Of a stretch of DNA of 25,938 nt, positions 16,751 to 23,539 are shown in pieces; the stretch's first letter is position 1, and every line of letters begins with the position of its first letter. Location: assembly GCA_030463445.1 (NCBI GenBank), contig JAQGFW010033729.1:1-25938 (forward strand). Reading direction: 5' to 3'. The notes beneath the pieces were generated by a model. It saw nothing but the letters and a program-made list of their open reading frames with translations. It searched no databases and was not told the DNA's origin. The DNA comes from Euplotes aediculatus. Lineage: Eukaryota; Ciliophora; Spirotrichea; Euplotida; Euplotidae. Position numbers and translations under genes: made by a program.

Positions 16751-18208
16751 CTAACGTTTTCGATTTGGTACTACATGAACACCCAATATACGTTTGTTTT
16801 CTTGACGAACTGCCAAGTTATTTTTATGTTTCCAGATTTTGTCTTTGGCGATTTTAGTAGCTTTTTCGAAGTCTATGATAGGGGCAGGATAATCAATGCC
16901 GATTTGTAAGTTATATAAATTTTGCTCCATTGGGGTCATCAACCACGGCTGGTGGATGAATTGTTTGGGGCAATTGACCAATTCTGGAATCCATTGTTTG
17001 ATAAAAATACCTTCGGGGTCTTTTTCTTCAGATTGTTTGATTGGATTATAAACCCGCACTGTATTCATGCCCGTCACACCTGCTTGCATCTGAAACTGCG
17101 GGTAGTGAATCCCCGCTTCGAAATCTAAAAAAAGCCTTGCTAAATGATGAACACCTACTCGCCAATCTTGAAAAAGCGTGTGCGTCAGAAACGAAACCAG
17201 CATGGCACGCATCCTAAAATTAATATAGCCCGTTTGGTTTAAACACCGCATACAGGCATCAATAAGTGGGTAGCCAGTTTGTCCACTGGCCCATGCTTCA
17301 TAATGATTTTTATTGAATTGGCGTTCTAAATCATCGTATCCACGATTAAGATTTTCAAACTCCATTCGGTCTTCCATCTCAAACTTTTGGATAAAGTGGC
17401 AATGCCAACGCAGCCTCGAACCAAAATTATCTAAATGAAAGCGATGCTCGGATGTCTTTCGGGTTTTGAGCATGGCTTGATAAACCTGCCGAACCGATAG
17501 ATTTCCCCAAGTAATGTACGGCGAAAGGCGGCTACAACCTCTGCGGCTTTCGAGTGGCTTTGAGAGCGAATGTGTATATTTTGCAACTCGTTCATTCAGA
17601 AAGTTATTGAGGTAGCGATGAGCAAAGACTTCTCCGCCAGGCTGAAAATCTTTAGAATTCAACTCAAAATTGGGTTTAAAGTCGTATTTTTCGATGAATT
17701 CTATCGGCAATTCAAAATGAAGACTTGTTAGTTTTGATAGGTTTGGAATCGCTTGCTTTTGGTGCATAAATTGATGCCAACGCTCGGCCCAATCTTCACG
17801 ATTTCTGAGTTTTCGGATAATGCCATTTGTCTGGAATTCCTGCCAACCAATCTGCTTTTTTAAGCAAAAATCTTTGATGGCCTCATCTCTATCGTAAGTA
17901 AGGCGGATTCCCGTCTCTTCGTAAGAATAAATTTTAGTGATTTCTTCAATTCGATTGATTCCCTCAAAAATCTCAAGAACTTCGCCGTGTAAAATGTAAA
18001 TGCTTGATTGATAGGATTTTAGTTGGTTATTTAGGTCTTGTAGAGATTGATAGACGAATCGCCAATGCCGCTCCGAATAATGTAAATCCGCCATTAAAGA
18101 AGGCTCAAAAATGTACAGTAAAACGATTGGTTTAGCATCATCAATTGCCAATTTAAGCGGTTGGTGGTCGTGCAGACGTAAATCTCTTTTAAACCAAACA
18201 ATGTTCAT
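16751..18208 (-). CDS. Cryptochrome/photolyase family flavoprotein
   Basis: This 485-residue protein belongs to the cryptochrome/photolyase family. The N-terminal alpha/beta antenna domain opens with the typical [17 protein letters not shown]. The FAD-binding helical domain (about 200-480) contains [46 protein letters not shown] and [14 protein letters not shown]. The family uses light-excited FAD to repair UV lesions or to signal. Two classic CPD-photolyase motifs are altered: the usual HNRxRM reads NFRMRAM, and the usual NNGGWQW region reads HYPQFQM, so repair activity on pyrimidine dimers should not be assumed. The N-terminus fits the family exactly, which fixes the start at 18208 even though a hairpin abuts it. 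It is probably co-transcribed with folA downstream. Confidence 0.9.
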   Translation of the reverse strand: MNIVWFKRDLRLHDHQPLKLAIDDAKPIVLLYIFEPSLMADLHYSERHWRFVYQSLQDLNNQLKSYQSSIYILHGEVLEIFEGINRIEEITKIYSYEETGIRLTYDRDEAIKDFCLKKQIGWQEFQTNGIIRKLRNREDWAERWHQFMHQKQAIPNLSKLTSLHFELPIEFIEKYDFKPNFELNSKDFQPGGEVFAHRYLNNFLNERVAKYTHSLSKPLESRRGCSRLSPYITWGNLSVRQVYQAMLKTRKTSEHRFHLDNFGSRLRWHCHFIQKFEMEDRMEFENLNRGYDDLERQFNKNHYEAWASGQTGYPLIDACMRCLNQTGYINFRMRAMLVSFLTHTLFQDWRVGVHHLARLFLDFEAGIHYPQFQMQAGVTGMNTVRVYNPIKQSEEKDPEGIFIKQWIPELVNCPKQFIHQPWLMTPMEQNLYNLQIGIDYPAPIIDFEKATKIAKDKIWKHKNNLAVRQENKRILGVHVVPNRKR

Positions 18209-18244
18209 AAAAAAACCTGTACAAGTTTTATGTTGTACAGGTTT
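18209..18244 (-). terminator. Terminator-like hairpin touching the photolyase start codon
   Basis: On the minus strand the 12-base arms AAACCTGTACAA and TTGTACAGGTTT (18244-18233 and 18224-18213) pair perfectly around an 8-base loop. They are followed by a run of seven T (18215-18209) that ends right at the ATG of the photolyase gene (18208). It should terminate transcripts from the isomerase gene upstream (stop at 18299). If the photolyase promoter lies before it, it would instead be a leader hairpin. Confidence 0.8.
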
Positions 18245-18248
18245 AACT

Positions 18249-18256
18249 CAAAAATA
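18249..18256 (-). promoter_or_regulatory. Possible -7 box for the photolyase-folA operon
   Basis: The minus strand reads TATTTTTG, a perfect TAnnTTTG match, just upstream of the hairpin. No TTTG is found at the right distance for a -33 box. If used, transcription would begin about where the hairpin begins, so the mRNA leader would be the hairpin itself. Confidence 0.35.
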
Positions 18257-18298
18257 TATGGTATTGTTTTCGGTAATTATACTGCTTACAAAATGTAC

Positions 18299-19189
18299 TT
18301 ACACATCACAAATCATTACGCCTTCTTTCAAAGAAGCCAATTTATCGGGTTTAGCGGGGACAAATTCTTGACCCACAAAACCTTTGTAACCAGTCTCTAC
18401 GATGGCCTTCATAATGGCTGGATAATTTAGCTCTTGCGTATCGTTGATTTCGTTACGCCCCGGGACCCCACCAGTATGGTAGTGGCTTATGTAAGGATAG
18501 TACTTTTTGATAGTTGCGATTACATCTCCTTCCATGATTTGCATGTGGTAGATGTCATATAGCAATTTAAAGTAGTCAGAACCTACCATTTCGCAAAGCA
18601 CAACGCCCCATTCGGTATGGTCGCATTGATAATCTTTGTGATTTACTTTAGAGTTCAGAAGCTCCATCGAGAGCGTAACTTTATGTTTTTCGGCAGTTTT
18701 TATTACTCGCTGAATCCCTTTTTTGCAATTCAAAAGCCCTTCTTCGTCCGACATTCCATCACGATTCCCCGAAAAGCAAATCAAATTTTTGATACCAGCG
18801 TTTGCCGCTTTCGGAATCAAATCTTCGTAGAAAGCCACCAATTGGTCATGGTTTTTAACTTTATTGAAGAAATTGGGCAAACCCATTCCTTTTGGGTACT
18901 CTCCCCAGCCGATTGCAGCGGTTAGGTCATATTTTTTCAAGATTTCCCATTCGGCAGGGCCAGTTAATTCGATACTGGCGATTCCCATTTCTTTACTGGC
19001 TTTGCAGAGAGCTTCAAACTCAATGGTATTGTAGCACCAGCGACAAGCAGAGTGATTGATGCGTCCTTTGAGAGATTCGCCCATTTGGTGGTCGGCGGCA
19101 TCAAAACGATTGGCGAGGGCATCGCCAGTTGCGAAAACGGCAGCACTACCCACGAGTTTTTTCATAGCGTTTCGGCGAGAGGTTTCCAT
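18299..19189 (-). CDS. Exported sugar isomerase/epimerase-like TIM barrel (hydroxypyruvate isomerase-like)
   Basis: This 296-residue protein belongs to the xylose-isomerase-like TIM-barrel (AP endonuclease 2) superfamily, closest by motif to hydroxypyruvate isomerase-like proteins. The probable metal and catalytic residues are E176 (SMELLNSK), D212 and H215 (LLYDIYHMQIMEGD), H236/H238 (ISHYHTGGVPGR) and E275 (GFVGQEF). The N-terminus is a twin-arginine-like signal (SRRNAMKKLVGSAAVFATG), so the enzyme is predicted to be exported, unlike cytosolic Hyi. It stands alone on the minus strand with a terminator hairpin downstream. Exported members of this superfamily are common in Bacteroidota and often occur in genomes rich in DUF1501/DUF1553 genes. 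The substrate is unknown. Confidence 0.85.
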   Translation of the reverse strand: METSRRNAMKKLVGSAAVFATGDALANRFDAADHQMGESLKGRINHSACRWCYNTIEFEALCKASKEMGIASIELTGPAEWEILKKYDLTAAIGWGEYPKGMGLPNFFNKVKNHDQLVAFYEDLIPKAANAGIKNLICFSGNRDGMSDEEGLLNCKKGIQRVIKTAEKHKVTLSMELLNSKVNHKDYQCDHTEWGVVLCEMVGSDYFKLLYDIYHMQIMEGDVIATIKKYYPYISHYHTGGVPGRNEINDTQELNYPAIMKAIVETGYKGFVGQEFVPAKPDKLASLKEGVMICDV

Positions 19190-19236
19190 TTTTTATGAAT
19201 ATTTAAGGATTGAATAATTTTTTTCTGAATAGGACT

Positions 19237-19267
19237 GCATATTATGCAATTTCGGTGGGATTACAAA
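19237..19267 (-). promoter_or_regulatory. Candidate promoter with overlapping palindrome, isomerase gene
   Basis: On the minus strand TTTG (19267-19264) lies 19 bases before TAATATGC (19244-19237). The -33 box and spacing fit; the -7 box fits only partly. A perfect palindrome TGCATA-T-TATGCA (19236-19248) covers the -7 box and could be an operator. Confidence 0.33.
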
Positions 19268-19292
19268 ATCAGAATCGAGAGTAATTTTGGAT

Positions 19293-19745
19293 TTAAAGAA
19301 GTTTTGCTAATGATTCGGAGCTTATTAGTTGAATATCTTCGAGTTGGCAGGCATTCGTGAAATCATTATCCAAACTCGCCAAAACTGGGATTTTTTCTAT
19401 TTTGCAAGTAGATAATATCAAAGCATCGTTTGGCAGTAGATTATGTTTTTTCATTATTGATAGACTCAATGATATTGCTTCTTTTGGCGTGTCGAGTAAT
19501 GTAAAAAAACTCAGAAATGTATCGGTATCGTGTTTTTCGAGTGTGGCCTCTATTTGTTTGGCTTCGCAGATTGACATCGGTGATTTTTCGCCGATAATCG
19601 CTAATAGTTTATAAAAATATTCGCTTGCTACAACACTATTAAGACATAGCTCCAAGCGTGGATTACAGAATAAGGAAGTAAATAATTCTTGATTACGCCC
19701 ATTTTCGTACTCAATCAGAACACTACTATCAATAAAAATCTTCAT
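19293..19745 (-). CDS. PIN-domain ribonuclease toxin (VapC-like)
   Basis: This 150-residue protein is a PIN-domain protein of the VapC type. It is expected to be a magnesium-dependent RNase and the toxin of a toxin-antitoxin pair. The acidic residues are D6 (MKIFIDSSVLIEY), E42 (VVASEYFYKLL), D107 (LPNDALILSTC) and D126/D128 (LASLDNDF), so the catalytic set looks complete. Its start overlaps the stop of the small gene upstream as a four-base ATGA overlap, the usual antitoxin-toxin arrangement. The target RNA cannot be told from sequence. Confidence 0.85.
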   Translation of the reverse strand: MKIFIDSSVLIEYENGRNQELFTSLFCNPRLELCLNSVVASEYFYKLLAIIGEKSPMSICEAKQIEATLEKHDTDTFLSFFTLLDTPKEAISLSLSIMKKHNLLPNDALILSTCKIEKIPVLASLDNDFTNACQLEDIQLISSESLAKLL

Positions 19746-19966
19746 TGTTCGTAAAATTCTGATTTGTTAGGATTATACCCTTTATACGCCTTTAAAATTC
19801 CACCAAATTTAGAAAGCCCTTCTCTTCGACGTAAAAATGCTGATTTGTCATTTTTTTCGTTGTCAGACGATGTCGTTTTATAATGTTTGATATTGAGCCG
19901 ACGAGCAATTGCTAAAATTGGTTCAACATCTATTTCGTTCTCTATTTCTAATACAATTTGAGTCAT
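19742..19966 (-). CDS. Small antitoxin of the PIN toxin pair
   Basis: This 74-residue protein begins MTQIVLEIENEIDVEPILA and ends in a basic, flexible tail (KFGGILKAYKGYN) of the kind that wraps a PIN toxin. It has no recognisable MazE, RelB or Phd signature. I call it an antitoxin from its size, its position directly before the PIN gene with a 4-base overlap, and the dyad over its promoter. Antitoxins of this general form are frequent in Bacteroidota and Cyanobacteria. Confidence 0.72.
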   Translation of the reverse strand: MTQIVLEIENEIDVEPILAIARRLNIKHYKTTSSDNEKNDKSAFLRRREGLSKFGGILKAYKGYNPNKSEFYEQ

Positions 19967-19983
19967 CTTGAATGTATTTTATA

Positions 19984-19998
19984 CAAACATAAATGTTT
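19984..19998 (-). promoter_or_regulatory. -7 box and overlapping dyad of the toxin-antitoxin operon
   Basis: The minus strand reads TATGTTTG (19991-19984), a perfect TAnnTTTG match, 17 bases before the antitoxin start. It is overlapped by a perfect inverted repeat AAACAT-AA-ATGTTT (19985-19998). No good -33 box is visible. Overlap of a dyad with the promoter is typical of self-repressed toxin-antitoxin operons. Confidence 0.45.
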
Positions 19999-20035
19999 TA
20001 GATAATAATTATGGTAAAAAATTTCAGATTTTAAT

Positions 20036-20485
20036 TCAAAAATTCAAAAACTTCTTAAATAAAAAACCGAAACCAGTAAAGGCGATTCCTAAACCTCCGA
20101 AAACAAAAATTTTGAGCCAACGGTAGCCTAAATTGGCATTGTCGGGGTTGGCAGGGTCGTAATAAACGGTTACTTCTTCACCGATTTCATAGGCTGGCGG
20201 ACGAGCATAAACATCATGGTAGTATAGTCTTAGTTTACCATCATCGGGGCGGTATTCGATTATTGGAGCAACCATGCGGCTGCTTTGTTTCGAGCGTCCA
20301 TCATAATCAATCACTCGTCCTTGTGTTTGTTTAAATTTTTGGACGATGATTTGGCTATCAATAAAAAAATATATAGCTCCAATCAGAAATGGAATCCCAA
20401 TCCAGAGAAAAGCATTGGCAAAATTACGTTCCCAAAATGATTTGGGTCGTGGCGTGAACGATGGGAGTTTTGAATTTGGTTTCAT
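20036..20485 (-). CDS. DUF3592 family membrane protein
   Basis: This 149-residue protein has two membrane segments (about 27-47 and 124-144) flanking an outside loop. The loop contains the DUF3592 pattern: QGRVIDYD, MVAPIIEYRPDDGK and EIGEEVTVYYDPANPDNANL. The function of the family is unknown. It is the last gene of the minus-strand run, seven bases after the secreted repeat protein. The protein ends in a basic tail (FKKFLNF). Confidence 0.85.
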   Translation of the reverse strand: MKPNSKLPSFTPRPKSFWERNFANAFLWIGIPFLIGAIYFFIDSQIIVQKFKQTQGRVIDYDGRSKQSSRMVAPIIEYRPDDGKLRLYYHDVYARPPAYEIGEEVTVYYDPANPDNANLGYRWLKIFVFGGLGIAFTGFGFLFKKFLNF

Positions 20486-20492
20486 AATGTTT

Positions 20493-21515
20493 TTACCTCC
20501 ACGGGGCTTTTTGATAGTAAGTTACGTACGGGTCGCCATCAATAATTATCATTGGTTCGCCGTTTTTTGGGTGATTTCTTTTCTCGAACGAATAAACTTT
20601 GTATCCCTCGGTTTGTGATTGTACCTGAATCTGATTGCCAGCCAATCGCCAAGTGCCTCTGTCAGAACTTTGGCTCGACGAACCTCCGTAGCCGCCTCCA
20701 CCGTAACCACTGATTGAGCCTTCGGCGTAATATTCATAAGTACCATTTCCGTTTATGACTATACAACGGCTATACGAACTCGTTGCACTCGGATTATTTA
20801 ACGAACTGACGTAGCACCATTTGCCCGCTAACGATTGGTCAATACCACCAGTCGAGTTTTGTTGATAACCACCGCCCGATTGTGCAGGTTTTGTGTTGGA
20901 GTATGCCGTGCCTTTTTGTAGCATGACGGTTGTGCCGTTGCCACTGAGTGTGAGGTAATTGCCACTGACCGAAAACTGCATTTGACTTGTGCCGCCGCTG
21001 CCAGTTATGTTGAGGGTATTGCCCGAAATTGTATAAGAAAAAGGGATATTATTGTATGAACCTTGTCCGTTGGCTTGCAAAGTCATCGTTTCGCCATTGC
21101 CCGACCACGTTCCGACGATTGCCGTATTGCCTCCACTGCCCGAATTCGCTGGTTTTGAAGGATTCGGAGTAGTCGTTACGCTATTATTATTAGAAACGCC
21201 TCCGCCTTTGGTAAAAGTGATGGCTTCGTCTAAATCACCGCCCGAAAGCGTGAGCGAATTGCCATTGAGTTTGTATTGGTACTGCGTCGTTTCCCCAGCT
21301 TCTTTGATATTTAGGCTCGTTGCGGTTGAGGTATAAGTGATTTTTTCACTGTCAAAGCTACCGCTGCCGTCGGCATTGAGTACCAAAACCATGTCGAAAC
21401 CAAAAGAGGTATTCGACCATTTACCAACCAACGAGCCACTGGCCGATGTTTTAGTTTTTGCTCCAATTTGGGCAAAAGTGGCAATTGAAATTAGAAATAA
21501 AAAGAGTGTTTTCAT
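20493..21515 (-). CDS. Secreted protein with three lipocalin-like repeats
   Basis: This 340-residue protein has a signal peptide (cleavage likely near TFA|QIG). It contains three repeats, each opening with a GKW/GTW motif: LVGKWSNTS (about 29), IVGTWSGNG (about 133) and LAGKWCYVS (about 229). Each continues with an NxxGxGxY/F strand (LNADGSGSF, LQANGQGSY, INGNGTYEY). The first two also share a SLTLSGGD / YLTLSGNG closing strand. Linkers are rich in Ser, Gly, Asn and Pro, and a glycine-rich loop near 268-280 (GYGGGGYGG) sits in the third unit. The GxW opening and beta pattern resemble the lipocalin-like domains common in Bacteroidota; the function is unknown. It begins two bases after the stop of the surface protein upstream. 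Confidence 0.8.
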   Translation of the reverse strand: MKTLFLFLISIATFAQIGAKTKTSASGSLVGKWSNTSFGFDMVLVLNADGSGSFDSEKITYTSTATSLNIKEAGETTQYQYKLNGNSLTLSGGDLDEAITFTKGGGVSNNNSVTTTPNPSKPANSGSGGNTAIVGTWSGNGETMTLQANGQGSYNNIPFSYTISGNTLNITGSGGTSQMQFSVSGNYLTLSGNGTTVMLQKGTAYSNTKPAQSGGGYQQNSTGGIDQSLAGKWCYVSSLNNPSATSSYSRCIVINGNGTYEYYAEGSISGYGGGGYGGSSSQSSDRGTWRLAGNQIQVQSQTEGYKVYSFEKRNHPKNGEPMIIIDGDPYVTYYQKAPWR

Positions 21516-21517
21516 GG

Positions 21518-23188
21518 CTATTCTTCGTAAGTTATTAAGATTTTGAAAGGTTTAGATAAAATATTAGAGCAATTTCCTGCTTTATTCCAAATATAAATAT
21601 TAGCCCCAGCCAGATACCAGTCAAACCAGTAACCGCTCGAACCATCATACGATGAAGGAATGTAATTTCCGTTGGCGTATTCAACTATCACGCTTACCGA
21701 TATTACTTTGCTGTTGTTCACACCATGAGCTAATAAGACATTGCCTCCGTCAAGATTTGAAGTTGTACCTGTAAGTTTTTTTGTTTTTATGGCGGGGGCA
21801 TCGTTTCCCATTTTGGTAAAACCAGCGACTTCGACTCTGTTCGATTGCAGGCTAATTTTTTGGTTTTCTTTGTTTTCTAATGCTACTTCGCCAGTTTCGT
21901 TGAGTGTTATTGTGAAACCATCATTAGTACTCGAACCCGTCGGTATATTACTTAGCCTAAGTTGTGTCGGAGTAAATTCTTGTCGGTGAATATGTAAATC
22001 CGATTGGGCAGGGAGGGCGTTTAGTCCGATTCCGACCCGATTATTGGCATAAAGAGTTAAGAAACCGGCATTATTGCTTCCTAAATAAAAGTTTGTATTT
22101 TCGCGATTTACAAGGGTTGCCCCAGTATTTGATGATATGAGAGCGATTCCATCAGTAAAAGTTGCACCAACCCCCGAATTATTGAGCAAAAACGAAGAAG
22201 AATTAGCGTTTTTGTACAGGTGCAAATCAGCATTGATAGCATTAGTACCGATTCCGACTTTTCCGTTTTCGTCAATTGACATTCTTAGTGTGGCATTCGT
22301 ACCAAAATATAAAGGTTTATTTTCATTATTGTATAATATACCGTTCAAAAAATCATCAAAACCTACCAATAACCCATCGGTAGGATTTACCCCCGAAAAA
22401 CTATTGGTTATTCTTATGAGGTTGTCGGTAGTGCCGTTATCGTTCTGATTATGAACATGAAGCGGACTCAAAGGTATTTTGATTCCGATACCCACCCGAC
22501 CGTGGAAACCCAAGTATTTGAGGTTGAAATCGCCCCAAATTAATGGATTTGGGGTGTCGGAATTAGCAATAAATAACTTATTTGCCTTACTGATTGCACC
22601 TCGGCCAGCCATATAACCAATAAAAACCCCCGCCGAATCTTCGGGGTTGTATATACTACCCAGATGTTCGCCTGCTCTATGACCGACAGCCGTATTTCTG
22701 TTTCCGAAACTCGAAGAACCAAGTGCTCGATAACCAATTGCAATATTTTCACTTGAGGTTAGATGAGACCCCGCACTATATCCAATCACAACGTTTGAGT
22801 TGCCGTTAACATTATTACTAAAAGCTAAGCTACCGAGTGCGGTGTTCCAGTTTCCACCCCGATTCTTATTCATTGATTCGTAGCCTACGGCTGTATTGTA
22901 TAGTCCGTATGGGCTGCTGGTAAAATTATGATTTAATGTGTTATCTCGAAGCGTCCCTGTGCCGACAGCCGTATTTCTGCCACCCACGCTGGTTAGACCA
23001 TAGAAATTGTTTTTGAGGGCATCATGACCGATAGAAAAATTCTCGTTGAAGCCCGAAGATGATTGCTTATCTGAACTAATTTCGCTCGGTAAAATCGTTA
23101 CACTTCGACTATTGTTTTGAATCACGTAGGTTTGACCGATAACTTGCTGAAAACCGATTAAAAATAAAATTATAATTGTCTTTTTCAT
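21518..23188 (-). CDS. Surface or adhesin-like protein with YadA-head-type and GIG-LH repeats
   Basis: This 556-residue protein has a signal peptide (cleavage near VIG|QTY). The N-terminal part carries about eight short repeats of the YadA/trimeric-adhesin head type (SIGHDAL, TAVGTGTL, TAVGYESM, TALGSLAF, VVIGYSAG, IAIGYRAL, TAVGHRAG, VFIGYMAG), expected to form a left-handed beta-roll. The middle has three longer tandem units, each opening with VGIG...LH (GRVGIGIKIPLSPLHVH, GKVGIGTNAINADLHLY, NRVGIGLNALP...LHIH), as in fibre-like proteins. The C-terminal about 100 residues form a separate beta domain that recalls tail-fibre ends. There is no YadA membrane anchor and no clear sorting tail, so how it is attached is unknown. 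It is co-directional with, and two bases from, the next secreted gene. Confidence 0.82.
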   Translation of the reverse strand: MKKTIIILFLIGFQQVIGQTYVIQNNSRSVTILPSEISSDKQSSSGFNENFSIGHDALKNNFYGLTSVGGRNTAVGTGTLRDNTLNHNFTSSPYGLYNTAVGYESMNKNRGGNWNTALGSLAFSNNVNGNSNVVIGYSAGSHLTSSENIAIGYRALGSSSFGNRNTAVGHRAGEHLGSIYNPEDSAGVFIGYMAGRGAISKANKLFIANSDTPNPLIWGDFNLKYLGFHGRVGIGIKIPLSPLHVHNQNDNGTTDNLIRITNSFSGVNPTDGLLVGFDDFLNGILYNNENKPLYFGTNATLRMSIDENGKVGIGTNAINADLHLYKNANSSSFLLNNSGVGATFTDGIALISSNTGATLVNRENTNFYLGSNNAGFLTLYANNRVGIGLNALPAQSDLHIHRQEFTPTQLRLSNIPTGSSTNDGFTITLNETGEVALENKENQKISLQSNRVEVAGFTKMGNDAPAIKTKKLTGTTSNLDGGNVLLAHGVNNSKVISVSVIVEYANGNYIPSSYDGSSGYWFDWYLAGANIYIWNKAGNCSNILSKPFKILITYEE

Positions 23189-23201
23189 GATGAAATAATT
23201 G

Positions 23202-23453
23202 TTAAATTCGATAACCTAAAATTTGTCCAAGTAGGGCATAGCACCCGATTTTGAAACTGGGTATTCCGTAGAGCCTCGTGGTGAGTAGCGAAAGATAAAT
23301 ACGTGATGAAACAGGATATTTAACATTGATTTTATTGAGCCTTACGAGCAGTTCGATTTCTTCTTGCATTTGATTGGTCATTAGTTTTGAATCAAATTCA
23401 AGATTAAATTTGCTAAAAATCTCGTTGGGTTCTATTTCAGATTTGTCTGGCAT
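23202..23453 (-). CDS. Small hypothetical protein
   Basis: This 83-residue protein is not recognised. The first half is acidic and helical (MPDKSEIEPNEIFSKFNLEF, then MQEEIELLVRLNKI). The second half is basic and more hydrophobic (YLSLLTTRLYGIPSFKIG, then ALLGQILGYRI), possibly amphipathic. It starts the minus-strand run, 13 bases before the surface-protein gene, and faces the divergent 7TM/LuxR gene. Its position as first gene of a tight operon is the main reason to believe it is real. Confidence 0.6.
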   Translation of the reverse strand: MPDKSEIEPNEIFSKFNLEFDSKLMTNQMQEEIELLVRLNKINVKYPVSSRIYLSLLTTRLYGIPSFKIGCYALLGQILGYRI

Positions 23454-23500
23454 ATTTGCTCGTAATTCTGATACAAATTACCCTTAAATAATTACTATTA

Positions 23501-23528
23501 AGCAATACCTCAAATGCGGTATTTTGCT
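23501..23528. promoter_or_regulatory. Inverted repeat and possible -7 box in the divergent promoter region
   Basis: AGCAA-TACC at 23501-23509 mirrors GGTATTTTGCT at 23518-23528, with two extra bases on the right; the inner arms AATACC/GGTATT are perfect. TATTTTG (23520-23526), one base short of the TAnnTTTG box, lies inside the right arm and is 13 bases before the ATG at 23540. It could be an operator shared by the two divergent genes. Confidence 0.35.
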
Positions 23529-23539
23529 AAATTGCGTCT

